Positions 26,928-35,482 of a stretch of DNA of 64,000 nucleotides are shown one piece after another. Below the pieces are notes generated by a model, which did not search any database, had not been told where the DNA came from, and saw only the letters and a list, made by a program, of their open reading frames with translations. Made by a program: the position numbers and the translations under genes. The stretch's first letter is position 1; each line of letters opens with the position of its first letter. Source of the DNA: Mycobacterium paraterrae (GTDB lineage: Bacteria; Actinomycetota; Actinomycetes; Mycobacteriales; Mycobacteriaceae); the NCBI RefSeq assembly GCF_022430545.2, contig NZ_CP092488.2, positions 62,001 through 126,000 of the forward strand, in the 5' to 3' direction.

Positions 26928-27769
26928 AAATTCTTGATCACCGTTTCACCGAATTCGTCGAGTGATTCCGGCGCCGCGAAATCGGCGAACCAGACATAGA
27001 AACGCTCGACGCCTTGACCGGACAAATGACCGAAGTGTCCGGACAATTCGTCGGCGTCACCACACACCAGACCTGACCCGAGATTTCCGAAGCGCTTTGC
27101 GCTCACCTCGCGAACTTTGTTCGGGTCGCTGTCTTTGCGGATAAACCCGACCATCTGCTGGATGGATACCCTGGCCGAGCCCGCGGACGGTGCCAATTCC
27201 GCCAGGCGGTCGATGTGGTTGGCCGGGATGTTCCACCAATCCGCATGCTTGCGAACAAGTTCCATCATCCGCCTGCCGGTGCCGCCCAAGATCAGCGGGA
27301 TGTGCCGCGAGGGCCGCGGCACCTGACTGCCGGCCGCTCCCTCGTCGCGTCCCCAGTACTGGTTGATCAGATCCAGATGGCGCTCGAGTTGTTTGACGCG
27401 GGCCAGCGGATCTTGCTGTCCGACATCGAATCTGGCCAGCTCGGCGGGCCACGATCCGGACCCGAGGCCGAGGTCGAATCGACCGTCCGAGGCCTCCGAC
27501 AACGTGACGGCCTGCTTGGCCAGCACCGCTGGGTGGCGGAATGCATCACAGAGCACTAGGTGGCCGATCCGCAGCCGCTCGGTCTTCGCGGCCACCCATG
27601 TCGCGACGCTCATTGCCTCCCAAATGCTTTCGTCGGGAAGGCCCGGAGCCTCGAGGTGGTCGATGAACGCGATCCCGTCGAATCCACTGGCCTCGGCACG
27701 CCGGGCCCGCTCCACGAGGTCGGCGACCGGAACCCGTACCTGCGGCAGGAACAGGTACCACTCAGTCAT
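26924..27769 (-). CDS. Luciferase-like (LLM) F420-type oxidoreductase
   Basis: The 281-aa protein has an LLM TIM-barrel pattern: YLFLPQVRVPVADLVERARRAEASGFDG at the start, IGHLVLCDAFRHPAVLAKQAVTL, and GRFDLGLGSGSWPAE. In mycobacteria this family mostly uses F420 rather than FMN. The ATG at 27769 (MTEWYLF) is chosen: it follows GGAGGAG by eight bases, and that ribosome site lies in the first unit of the 53-bp tandem repeat. A GTG three codons earlier is possible. It converges on the SDR at 26208. The reaction is unknown. Confidence 0.88.
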   Translation of the reverse strand: MTEWYLFLPQVRVPVADLVERARRAEASGFDGIAFIDHLEAPGLPDESIWEAMSVATWVAAKTERLRIGHLVLCDAFRHPAVLAKQAVTLSEASDGRFDLGLGSGSWPAELARFDVGQQDPLARVKQLERHLDLINQYWGRDEGAAGSQVPRPSRHIPLILGGTGRRMMELVRKHADWWNIPANHIDRLAELAPSAGSARVSIQQMVGFIRKDSDPNKVREVSAKRFGNLGSGLVCGDADELSGHFGHLSGQGVERFYVWFADFAAPESLDEFGETVIKNF

Positions 27770-27770
27770 T

Positions 27771-27926
27771 TGCGCCACTCCTCCTCATCGCTTCGCTCTG
27801 AATCGTCGCTGGCGCGGTCATAGTGCACCACTCCTGCTCATCGCTTCGCTCTGAATCGTCGCTGGCGCGGTCATAGTGCGCCACTCCTGCTCATCGCTTC
27901 GCTCTGAATCGTCGCTGGCGCGGCGA
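27771..27926 (-). repeat. Three tandem 53-bp repeats carrying a ribosome-binding site
   Basis: Three head-to-tail copies begin at 27771, 27824 and 27877, differing at about two positions (a Shine-Dalgarno base and GCG/GCA). Read on the minus strand each unit holds AGAGCGAAGCGATGAG followed by GGAGGAG or GCAGGAG. The copy next to the luciferase-like gene supplies its Shine-Dalgarno, with the unit ending at the start codon. The core is shared with the 52-bp units at 43541-43696. The form recalls mycobacterial interspersed repetitive units (MIRU-like), but the identity with a named class was not tested. Confidence 0.85.
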
Positions 27927-27993
27927 TATCCGACCACCCAATTTCAGTCGTTGAACCCGTCACCAAAGCGATTGACGTTGGTCGCGCTAGTTT

Positions 27994-28013
27994 ACTATTT
28001 TTACTATGTTAGA
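27994..28013. promoter_or_regulatory. CTAT-N10-TTAG element, site 3
   Basis: ACTATTTTTACTATGTTAGA lies directly ahead of the acyl-CoA dehydrogenase operon; its right end abuts the ribosome site AGAGG of the gene starting at 28020. It agrees with the site at 54403 in 15 of 20 positions and contains TATGTT, also found in site 1. If TATGTT is the -10, the transcript would be nearly leaderless. Confidence 0.5.
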
Positions 28014-28019
28014 GGCCTT

Positions 28020-29093
28020 ATGGACGTAGGACTAAATTCCGGACAATTGGCGCTGCGCGACAGCGTGCGCGATGTCCTGCGTGCCGAATGCCCCCCGGCG
28101 ATCGCGCGGCAGGCCATGACAGATTCGGAGCGCTGGCGCACGGTCTGGAAGACGGTCGTCGACCTCGGCTGGACCGAACTCGCCCGGCCCGATGACGACA
28201 ACTCCTTCGGCCGGATGGACCTCGCCGTCGTCCTGGAGGAGTGCGGCGCTGCGCTCGCGCCAGTACCGCTGCTGTCCAGCGTCGGCCTGGCCGCTGGCCT
28301 GCTGCGTACCGCCGGACCCGCAGCCGCCGAGACGCTGTCCGACATCGCCGAAGGGAGCGTTGCGGCGCTGGCCGTCCACCCGCCGGGCCATCGACTGCCC
28401 GGCACCACGATGGCGCTGGAGAACGGACGCATTCGGGGCCGGGCCGTTGCAGTGCTCGGCCTCCCCCGGGCCGAGCTGATCGTGACGCTGGCGTCGTCGG
28501 CCGATGGCCCGGTCGCCGCCGTGCTCCGCGTCGGCGAGGGCATCACCGTGCACGAAACCGACGGCACCGATCCCGCTCAGCCGGTGGCCGACGTCGACGT
28601 CGACGCCAACCCCATCGCCGTAGCCGCGGTCGACCCGGCGTCCGCGCTGGCGACCCCGCTGCTGGCCGCCGCAGCGGACCTGGTCGGTGTGGCTGCCGCC
28701 GCGCTGTCCCGCTCGGTCGAGCACGCGAAGACGCGCCACCAGTTCGGCAAACCGATCGGCGCATTCCAGGGCATCAAGCACGCATTGGCCGACAACTATG
28801 TCGCGCTGGAACGCGCCCGCGGTCTGACGTACGCCGCCGCGGCGCGGCTCGACGATCCGAAGACCTCCCCCACCGACGGCTGGGACGCGACCGCACTGGC
28901 CAAGGCCGCCGCCGCCGAGGCCGCGGTCGGATGCGCACGCACCGGCGTGCAGGTCCACGGCGCCCTGGCGCAGACCTGGGAACACGACATGCACCTATAC
29001 CTGCGGCACGCGTGGCAGGTGGCCTCGACGCTCGGAGACAGTCGCGCGCTGTACCACGCGGTCGGGCGTCGCTTCGCCGGGAGTCGCCCATGA
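28020..29093 (+). CDS. Acyl-CoA dehydrogenase subunit (RxQFG-type), first of four
   Basis: The 357-aa flavoprotein subunit carries the C-terminal FAD-contact motif RHQFGKPIGAFQGIKHALAD and the VHGALAQTWEHD block, but lacks the SEPEAGSD loop of the next gene. Mycobacterial dehydrogenases of sterol and other bulky acyl-CoAs (FadE26/27, FadE28/29) are heterotetramers in which two short subunits share such motifs, so pairing with the 29090 product is inferred. The ATG at 28020 has AGAGG five bases ahead; an upstream in-frame leader from 27876 reads repeat DNA and is rejected. Its stop overlaps the next start (ATGA). Confidence 0.9.
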   Translation: MDVGLNSGQLALRDSVRDVLRAECPPAIARQAMTDSERWRTVWKTVVDLGWTELARPDDDNSFGRMDLAVVLEECGAALAPVPLLSSVGLAAGLLRTAGPAAAETLSDIAEGSVAALAVHPPGHRLPGTTMALENGRIRGRAVAVLGLPRAELIVTLASSADGPVAAVLRVGEGITVHETDGTDPAQPVADVDVDANPIAVAAVDPASALATPLLAAAADLVGVAAAALSRSVEHAKTRHQFGKPIGAFQGIKHALADNYVALERARGLTYAAAARLDDPKTSPTDGWDATALAKAAAAEAAVGCARTGVQVHGALAQTWEHDMHLYLRHAWQVASTLGDSRALYHAVGRRFAGSRP

Positions 29094-30220
29094 CTGCAAT
29101 GACCGCGACCGAGCTGACGGCCGAATACGACGCGTGGCTGAGCGACTTTCTGCCCCGCGACTACTACCAGCGCTACGACGAATACCGCTGGGACATCGGG
29201 CTGCGTCGTGATCACCAACGGGCCGCCTTCGAGGCCGGCTGGTTGCAGCCGACATGGCCACGCGAGCACGGCGGACGGTCACTGGGTTTGGCCGAGGCGA
29301 TGGAGATCCGGCTCGAGGCGGCGATGCGATCGGCCCCCAAGCTGCCCAACGTCGCCGGGCCCGGCGTCGCGGCACCGGGTATCCGGCGCTTCGGCACCCC
29401 CGAGCAGATCGACCGGCTGCTCGTCCCGTTGCTGCGCGGCGACGAGTGGTGGGCACTGGGCATGTCCGAACCAGAAGCCGGATCCGACTTCGCCGGCCTG
29501 AGCACCCGGGCCGTGCTTGATGGGGACGTGTTCCGCGTCAAGGGCAGAAAGATCTGGACGACTCAGGCCCACCTGTCGCGGTGGTGCACGTTGTACGCCC
29601 GCACCGACCCCGACGCGCCCAAGCATCGCGGAATCTCGTGCTTCATCCTCGATCTCGAATCCCCCGGCCTGACCATCGAACCCATTCGGATGGCATCGAT
29701 CTCGGACGAGACGTTCTGCGAGGTTGTCCTCGACGACGTCGAGATTCCGGCCGATAGCGTGCTCGGCGACCTCAACGGCGGATGGCAGGTGGCGATGTCG
29801 TCGCTCAGCCATGAGCGACAGATGATCTGGATCATGAACTGGGTCGAGATCCAGCGCGGACTCGCCACGGTCCGCGAGTCGCAGGCCGGCCACGACGACG
29901 ACTCCTCCGGAGAGGTGTTCGCCGAGCTCGGCTCCCTGCTCGCCGACGCCGAGGCCGTCAAAGCGACCGGGTATCGAGCGCTGCACAACGAACTCGCCGG
30001 CCAACCCAGCCCCGAAGCGGACATCCTCAAACTCTTGGGTTCGGTGACCCTGCAGCGAGTTTGGGATCTGGCAGCCATGACAGCGGGTCCGCCGTCGATG
30101 CAGGACGCCGGCCTGCTCTTCGAACGTCAGGACGCCCTGGCCGCCACGATCTATGGCGGCACCTCGGAGATCCAGCGCAACATCATCGCCGAGCGACTGC
30201 TCGGACTGCCGAAGGGATGA
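29090..30220 (+). CDS. Acyl-CoA dehydrogenase subunit (SEPEAGSD-type), second of four
   Basis: The 376-aa subunit has PREHGGRSLG, the FAD/substrate loop GMSEPEAGSDFAGL, KGRKIWTTQAHLS, and the C-terminal YGGTSEIQRNIIAERLLGLPKG. It lacks the RxQFG motif present in the 28020 product, which it overlaps by 4 bp (ATGA). The split of motifs between adjacent coupled genes is as seen in alpha2beta2 mycobacterial acyl-CoA dehydrogenases. The expected reaction is alpha,beta-desaturation of a CoA thioester, with electrons passed to ETF. Confidence 0.92.
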   Translation: MTAMTATELTAEYDAWLSDFLPRDYYQRYDEYRWDIGLRRDHQRAAFEAGWLQPTWPREHGGRSLGLAEAMEIRLEAAMRSAPKLPNVAGPGVAAPGIRRFGTPEQIDRLLVPLLRGDEWWALGMSEPEAGSDFAGLSTRAVLDGDVFRVKGRKIWTTQAHLSRWCTLYARTDPDAPKHRGISCFILDLESPGLTIEPIRMASISDETFCEVVLDDVEIPADSVLGDLNGGWQVAMSSLSHERQMIWIMNWVEIQRGLATVRESQAGHDDDSSGEVFAELGSLLADAEAVKATGYRALHNELAGQPSPEADILKLLGSVTLQRVWDLAAMTAGPPSMQDAGLLFERQDALAATIYGGTSEIQRNIIAERLLGLPKG

Positions 30221-31368
30221 CGATGGATTACGACCTCGGCACCGACGCCGCCGAACTTCGAACCCGGTTGCGGGAGTTGATCGCAACGCACATCCCGGAG
30301 GGATTTCTGGGCGCGTGCACCAACGACCCGAAGGACCTGGCGACCACCGAGTCGTTCTGCAAAATGCTGGCATCCGACGGCCTGCTGGCGCTGGCCTGGC
30401 CGAAAGAGCATGGCGGCGCCGGCGGTTCGGTGTGGCAGCAGACCGTGTTGCGCGAGGAGATGTGGGCACACCACGAGCCACGTGGCGCCCAGTACATGGG
30501 CATCAACTGGGTGGGGCCCGCGCTGATGCGGTACGGAACCGACGAGCAAAAGGCCCGGCACCTGTCCGCGATCGCCGCCGGGGAGGTGATCTGGTGCCAG
30601 GGGTTCTCCGAACCCGAAGCCGGTACCGATCTCGCGTCGCTGCGCACCCGCGCATATCCCGATAGCGGCGGCTGGCGCATCACCGGCCAGAAGGTGTGGA
30701 CGTCGTATGCGCAGATGGCATCCTGGTGCGTGCTGGCGGCCTGCACCGACCCGGACGCCCCAAAATCCAAGCGCCTCACCCTGTTTCTGGTTCCGATGGA
30801 CCGGACCGGGATCACCGTCCGGCCCATCCGGTCGATGCTGGGGCCGCATCACCTCAACGAGGTCTTTCTCGACGGTGTCGAGGTGGCCCGCAACGAGGTC
30901 CTCGGCGAAGTGGGCGACGGGTGGCGGGTAATGCGGGAAGCGCTCGCGTTCGAGCGAGTTGGGATTGCCCGCTATGCCCGGTGCGAGTCGCTGCTGGATC
31001 GGATGCAGACCGAACTCGGCGACGACTGGGACAAGTTGCCAGAGTCGATCCGGACCCGTTGGGTACGGGCGCTGATCGACCTGCGCATTGCGCGGCTGCT
31101 GGCCTACCGCGCGGTGTCGCTGCAAGACGACCCCACCGCTGGCGGCGCGGCCAGCGCCGCTCGCATCGCCACCACCACCTGCGACCAGCAGGTCGCGGAG
31201 TTGCTGTTCGACGTGCTCGGGCCCACGGCACTCGACAGCGGCATGTCGGCGCCGCTGCACGGCGCAATCGAGGACCACTGGCGGTACGCCCAGGCGGCGA
31301 CGGTGGCGTCCGGAACCATCGAGGTGCAGCGGATGCTGGTCGCGCGCGAGACATTGGGAGATCACTGA
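30217..31368 (+). CDS. Acyl-CoA dehydrogenase subunit (SEPEAGTD-type), third of four
   Basis: The 383-aa subunit has AWPKEHGGAGGSVWQQ, GFSEPEAGTDLASL, TGQKVWTSYAQMASW and C-terminal ASGTIEVQRMLVARETLG. Like the second subunit it lacks RxQFG, while the following gene has it, suggesting a second heteromeric enzyme in the same operon. The start at 30217 forms an ATGA overlap with the previous stop; an ATG two codons later is an alternative. Two successive desaturations of one substrate, or two substrates, could explain two pairs in one operon. Confidence 0.92.
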   Translation: MTMDYDLGTDAAELRTRLRELIATHIPEGFLGACTNDPKDLATTESFCKMLASDGLLALAWPKEHGGAGGSVWQQTVLREEMWAHHEPRGAQYMGINWVGPALMRYGTDEQKARHLSAIAAGEVIWCQGFSEPEAGTDLASLRTRAYPDSGGWRITGQKVWTSYAQMASWCVLAACTDPDAPKSKRLTLFLVPMDRTGITVRPIRSMLGPHHLNEVFLDGVEVARNEVLGEVGDGWRVMREALAFERVGIARYARCESLLDRMQTELGDDWDKLPESIRTRWVRALIDLRIARLLAYRAVSLQDDPTAGGAASAARIATTTCDQQVAELLFDVLGPTALDSGMSAPLHGAIEDHWRYAQAATVASGTIEVQRMLVARETLGDH

Positions 31369-32303
31369 TGAAACCCGCTCTGCCAGAAGACATTGCCGAG
31401 TTCGCCGCCGTCGCCACCAAACGGCTGGTCCGGTTCGGCGGAGTGCAGGCCGCACTTCACGCTGAGTCCGACGACCAACTGCGTCGCGACGCCCGGACGG
31501 CGCTGTCCGACCTCGGGGCGTTCGACCTCGAGGTGCGCGCATCCACCGATGACCTGCTCGCGGCCGCGGTGCTATGCCAAGCCGCCGGCGCGACAGCGTT
31601 GCCCTACCCGCTGGTCGAGGAACTGCTCGCGATCGACGGCGCCCGCCTCGCTTTAGTGAGCCCCGAGGCGCCCCGCGTCGACCACGGCGACCTGCCCGGC
31701 GGCTGGATTGCGACCGATCTGGACGGGACGCGCTACGCCGTCCAGCCGACGTCACGCACAGCCGCCAAGCTCGGACCGTTCCTGGTGCCGGCCACGCTGA
31801 GCCAACCCGACGGCACGGTGCCGGCTGCCGACGTCGATCTGCATCTCACCCTCGGGTCCTGGCGGATCGTCGGCGCGATACAGCAGGCGTTGGAGATCAC
31901 TCGCCGACACGTCGTGGCCCGGATGCAGTTCGGCAAGCCGCTCGCCGAATTCCAAGCCGTGCGATTCACCATCGCCGACGCATCCGTTGCGGCTCGCGGA
32001 CTGCACGAGCTGGCGAAGTATACGATCAGCCGCATGGAATCGGCTCCTGCGCAAGTGCGTTCGGCGGATGCGCTGGTGCTCAGGCTCAAGGCGACCGAAA
32101 CCGCCCGTCAGGTGTTCCGGGCCGCGCACCAGCTGCTCGGAGCCCTGGGCTTCTGCGACGAATCCGACGTGAGCGTGCTCGACAGGCACACCCAGTCGCT
32201 GGTCCGCCAGCCGGTCAGTGCCGAGGTGCTCGCCATGCGCCTGCTGCCGGATGTGCGCAGCGGCGCGCTCGAGACGTTGTTCTCCGACCCGGTCTCGGCG
32301 TGA
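31368..32303 (+). CDS. Acyl-CoA dehydrogenase subunit (short, RxQFG-type), fourth of four
   Basis: The 311-aa protein is shorter than usual acyl-CoA dehydrogenases (about 380). It keeps the C-terminal helical domain with RMQFGKPLAEFQAVRFTIAD and HQLLGALGFCDESD, but the N-terminal and beta domains are reduced and there is no SEPEAGxD loop. It is best explained as the small partner subunit of the 30217 product. It starts in a TGATG overlap with that gene. Catalytic activity alone is unlikely. Confidence 0.85.
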   Translation: MKPALPEDIAEFAAVATKRLVRFGGVQAALHAESDDQLRRDARTALSDLGAFDLEVRASTDDLLAAAVLCQAAGATALPYPLVEELLAIDGARLALVSPEAPRVDHGDLPGGWIATDLDGTRYAVQPTSRTAAKLGPFLVPATLSQPDGTVPAADVDLHLTLGSWRIVGAIQQALEITRRHVVARMQFGKPLAEFQAVRFTIADASVAARGLHELAKYTISRMESAPAQVRSADALVLRLKATETARQVFRAAHQLLGALGFCDESDVSVLDRHTQSLVRQPVSAEVLAMRLLPDVRSGALETLFSDPVSA

Positions 32304-33766
32304 GCGCTCCGGAAGGAATTCCGTTCGGCTCTAAGCTTCTACAGCTCGCCGAGCAACACGGCGACGACGTGGCTCTCACGGTGATCGACCGCGACGGGAA
32401 CGCCGAATCGTTGACGTTCGCCGAGCTCGACGGACGGGCCAATCAGTGGGGCCGCGCCCTGTCGCATGCCGGCGCTCAGATCGGTTCACTTGTCGCGCTG
32501 GGTATTCCCAACTCCGAAGAGTTCGTGCTGGCCGCGCTGGGGTGTTGGAAGATCGGCGCCGTCCCCGTACCGATGCGCTGGGATCTGCCGGACTGGGAGC
32601 GGTCGCGAGTGCTGGAGGTGATCGCTCCGGCCGTCGCCGTCGACGACGCATTACGTCCCGTGCTTACCGCCCGCGCCGCCGGCGAATCCAGCGATCCCCT
32701 ACCGGAGGTCGTGTCTCCGAACGCCAACGGGATATGCAGCAGCGGATCCACCGGCCTACCGAAGGTCATTCTGACGCTGGCACAGGGAGTCTGGACGCCG
32801 GAGTCGTCGTTCCCCTTTTTGGCAGCCTGGACGCCGACCCCTACGCCGCAGACCATCCTGGTTCCGGGCCCGATGTATCACACCAACGGTTTCTCGCCGC
32901 TGACCTACCTGCTCGGCGGTGACAGGTTGGTGGTGCTCGAGAAGTTCGACGCGGCAACGGTTGTCGATGCGATCGAGGTGTACCGCGTCACGAATTTCAC
33001 CGCAACCCCCACGATGCTGTCGCGCATCGCGGCCCTGCCGGGCATCCGGGAACGGGATCTGTCCAGCATCGCGTGGATCTTGCAGGGCGCAGCGGTCATG
33101 CCTCACGCTCTGCTGCGCACATGGTTCGAACTGCTCAGCCCCGAACAGGTCGTGATGGCCTACGGGATGACAGAAAACCTGGGGCTCACTGCGTTACGCG
33201 GCGACGAATGGTTGGCCCACCCGGGCAGCGTGGGCCGCGGCTTCCGGGACACCGAGGTCCGGATCCTGGATCCGGAGGGCGAACCGGTCAAGGCCGGCGA
33301 ACTCGGCGAGGTGTATCTGCGCTCGCCGATGAGTGCCGGATACCTTTACCTCGGCGGCGCACCACTGCTGGCGTCGACACCCGACGGATTCCGGACCGCG
33401 GGCGACCTCGGATACCTCGACGACGACGGCTACCTCTACATCGCCGATCGACGCAGCGACATGATCGTCACCGGCGGCGCGAATGTCTTTCCCGCCGAAG
33501 TGGAATGCGCGCTCGTCGAACACGAAGGCATCGCCGACGTCGTCGTCATCGGCCTCGCGGACACGGAGTGGGGCCGCCGCGTGCACGCGGTGGTCCAGCT
33601 CGCCGACAACGCGACAGCGCTGACCGAGCACGACGTGATCGCATACGCGAAGGCGCGCCTGGCCGCCTACAAAGTCCCCAAGACGGTCGAGTTCGTCGAC
33701 CAAATCCCGCGAACCGCGGCCACCAAAGTCAACCGGTCCGCAATGGTCGAAGCGCGCGGGGGCTGA
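32300..33766 (+). CDS. Acyl-CoA ligase (ANL superfamily, FadD-like), second
   Basis: The 488-aa adenylating enzyme carries GICSSGSTGLPKVI (ATP loop), YGMTENLGLT, GDLGYLDDDGYLYIADRRSDMIVTGG and A10 PRTAATKVNRS with the catalytic Lys retained. It starts with GTG at 32300 in a GTGA overlap with the last dehydrogenase subunit, so five genes are translationally chained. It probably activates the acid that the upstream dehydrogenases then oxidise. The chain length is slightly below the FadD norm because the N-terminal region is compact. Confidence 0.93.
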   Translation: MSAPEGIPFGSKLLQLAEQHGDDVALTVIDRDGNAESLTFAELDGRANQWGRALSHAGAQIGSLVALGIPNSEEFVLAALGCWKIGAVPVPMRWDLPDWERSRVLEVIAPAVAVDDALRPVLTARAAGESSDPLPEVVSPNANGICSSGSTGLPKVILTLAQGVWTPESSFPFLAAWTPTPTPQTILVPGPMYHTNGFSPLTYLLGGDRLVVLEKFDAATVVDAIEVYRVTNFTATPTMLSRIAALPGIRERDLSSIAWILQGAAVMPHALLRTWFELLSPEQVVMAYGMTENLGLTALRGDEWLAHPGSVGRGFRDTEVRILDPEGEPVKAGELGEVYLRSPMSAGYLYLGGAPLLASTPDGFRTAGDLGYLDDDGYLYIADRRSDMIVTGGANVFPAEVECALVEHEGIADVVVIGLADTEWGRRVHAVVQLADNATALTEHDVIAYAKARLAAYKVPKTVEFVDQIPRTAATKVNRSAMVEARGG

Positions 33767-33871
33767 GTCGCTCAGCTGATGCTCGTGGCGGCCTGAACCC
33801 CGACGCCTGCACCCCTCAGCAATTTCGGCGAGAACGCCGCATGCGCTGCGCCTTTCGCCGACAATCGCGGA

Positions 33872-34315
33872 ATGCGTCGACAAGTTTTCGCCATTCTGAG
33901 CGCAGTTTCGACCGCGGCGATCGCCAGCACCGGTGTCGCGACGGCCGACGGACCGGTCGAGATCAAGAGCCGGTTGGGCGATGCCTGTCTCGACGCCCCA
34001 AGCGACGTCTGGCCGAACCACGTCATGGTCAACCCCTGCAACGGAGCCGATTTTCAGCGCTGGAACCTGACCGGCGACCAACGGCTCGAGAGCGCCGCGT
34101 TTCCCGGAAAGTGCCTGAACCGGCCGCAAGACATCGAGGCGTTGCGGTTGGTCGGGTGCTGGAGCAGCCAGCGTTGGAGCCTGCAACCCGACGGTCACAT
34201 CACCGCTGCGCTCGGCGGCTGCCTCACCCTGCTCGGCGGACCCGGACCCGGCACTGCAGTCGGTAGCCGCCCCTGCGGAGGGGGACCTGAGCAGGGTTGG
34301 GACGCCGTTCCCTGA
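33872..34315 (+). CDS. Secreted ricin-type beta-trefoil lectin (sMTL-13-like)
   Basis: The 147-aa product has a clear signal peptide (cleavage near ATA-DG, about residue 25). One ricin-B trefoil follows, with three QxW repeats: Q62-W64, Q100-W102 and Q141-W143. Six Cys (39, 56, 81, 96, 117, 135) are spaced to pair within each lobe. It resembles the M. tuberculosis secreted 13-kDa lectin Rv1419. The third repeat is slightly degraded (EQGWDAV). It stands alone between the dehydrogenase operon and the TetR-hotdog gene; no functional link to catabolism is evident. Confidence 0.88.
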   Translation: MRRQVFAILSAVSTAAIASTGVATADGPVEIKSRLGDACLDAPSDVWPNHVMVNPCNGADFQRWNLTGDQRLESAAFPGKCLNRPQDIEALRLVGCWSSQRWSLQPDGHITAALGGCLTLLGGPGPGTAVGSRPCGGGPEQGWDAVP

Positions 34316-34326
34316 CGTCCGCGCGC

Positions 34327-34341
34327 GGTAACCTCATTCTC
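34327..34341. promoter_or_regulatory. GGTAAC-type candidate operator at tetR
   Basis: GGTAACCTCATTCTC, 32 bp ahead of the TetR-hotdog start, matches GGTAACGTCATTACC found ahead of the amidohydrolase at 35435-35449 in 12 of 15 positions. TetR-family regulators usually bind their own promoter, so this is a candidate autoregulatory site. Only the left arm is intact here. Confidence 0.45.
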
Positions 34342-34372
34342 ACAGCGCACCCCGTGAGACCGAGGAGGCGGC

Positions 34373-35407
34373 ATGGCCGCACAGGACGACGCCGAACCGA
34401 CGACCCGGGATGCCCGCTTCATCAAAACCGCGGTCGAGATCCTCCGAGAAACCGGGCGCACGGACTTCACCGTGCAAGAGGTGGTGGCCCGCTCGAAGAC
34501 CTCACTGCGCGCCTTCTACCAACACTTCGGCAGCAAGGACGAACTTCTGATCGCCCTGCTGGAGCGAACGATGGCGCAGGCGACGCAAGCCTGGCGCGGC
34601 GAGACCGCGGGACTGGCCAGCACCGCGGCGATCAAGCTGATCATCGACCGGATCAGCGCGGAGCCCGAGTCGAGCACTCAGGACAGCCTCAATCGGGCGA
34701 TGAACCTGTACAACCAGCACCTGTCCGAAACCCGGCCCCACGACTACGCCCGCGTGCTGGCCCCGCTGCACAATTTGCTGCGCGACGTCATTCAGCGCGG
34801 CATCAGCGAGGGCGTCTTCCGGCCCAACCTCGATGTCGGCCCCGCCGCCGCGATCGTCATGCAGACGATTCTCGGGGCACTGCGCCTGCACTGGCTCGGC
34901 GCCGAATTGACCGGCGCCCCGATCGATGCCGCCCACCTCTACGACTTCTGTGTTCGCGCTCTTGGTGCCGATGAGACCGTCGTGCCCGAGACGCCGACAC
35001 TGGCCGAGTTGTTCAATCAAATCGGGATGCGGCCGGGCACACGCAACGGTCGATTCGCGATGACCATCCCGGTCAGCCCGCAGGTGGTCAACACCTCCGG
35101 CGCACTACAGGGCGGCCTGATCGCGACCCTGATCGACGTCGCCGGCGGCCAATTCGGCCTGGACTATCTGCAGGACGGCACCACGATGACCACCGCCGAC
35201 ATGAACATCCGCTACCTGCGACCGATCCGGCAGGGCACGGCGTATGCGGTGCCTCGCATGCTGCGGGGTGGCCGGCGGGCGATGGTCATGCAGATCGACG
35301 TGCTCAGCGACGACGACGGTGACGAAGGCCTGCTTGCCTCGGCGACGGTGAACTTCGCCGTGATCAACGGCGCTACCCCCAAGCTGCCCGACTGGCCTTC
35401 ATCGTGA
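34373..35407 (+). CDS. TetR-family regulator fused to a PaaI/4HBT-type hotdog domain
   Basis: The 344-aa protein joins two folds. Residues 12-65 are a TetR helix-turn-helix (FTVQEVVARSKTSLRAFYQHFGSKDELLIALLE), and 66-205 are the helical TetR ligand domain. Residues about 225-332 are a thioesterase-type hotdog with N240-x6-GG (NTSGALQGGLIATLIDVAGG), the MTTADMNIRYLRP strand and an ATVNFAVI end strand. The hotdog could hydrolyse or simply sense an acyl-CoA. GAGGAGG precedes the start. An autoregulatory site is suspected at 34327. The adjacent downstream amidohydrolase-crotonase pair is the likely target. Confidence 0.9.
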   Translation: MAAQDDAEPTTRDARFIKTAVEILRETGRTDFTVQEVVARSKTSLRAFYQHFGSKDELLIALLERTMAQATQAWRGETAGLASTAAIKLIIDRISAEPESSTQDSLNRAMNLYNQHLSETRPHDYARVLAPLHNLLRDVIQRGISEGVFRPNLDVGPAAAIVMQTILGALRLHWLGAELTGAPIDAAHLYDFCVRALGADETVVPETPTLAELFNQIGMRPGTRNGRFAMTIPVSPQVVNTSGALQGGLIATLIDVAGGQFGLDYLQDGTTMTTADMNIRYLRPIRQGTAYAVPRMLRGGRRAMVMQIDVLSDDDGDEGLLASATVNFAVINGATPKLPDWPSS

Positions 35408-35434
35408 CGGTCGTTTCCAAGCGGGCAATCGGGG

Positions 35435-35449
35435 GGTAACGTCATTACC
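35435..35449. promoter_or_regulatory. GGTAA-N5-TTACC palindrome before amidohydrolase
   Basis: GGTAACGTCATTACC is a perfect palindrome in its arms, 34 bp ahead of the amidohydrolase start and 28 bp after the TetR-hotdog stop. It is a short AT-rich island in GC-rich DNA. It is a candidate operator for the preceding TetR-hotdog protein. Confidence 0.5.
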
Positions 35450-35482
35450 ACCAAGTGAGAATCCCAGCCTCAGGAGATCGCC

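Noticed and set aside
27771..28019. N-terminal extension of the first acyl-CoA dehydrogenase through the 53-bp repeats
   Set aside because: Its peptide is just translated repeat DNA, and AGAGG plus ATG at 28020 fits the family N-terminus.
30151..31755. 534-codon minus-strand frame
   Set aside because: It is antisense to two clear acyl-CoA dehydrogenase subunits.
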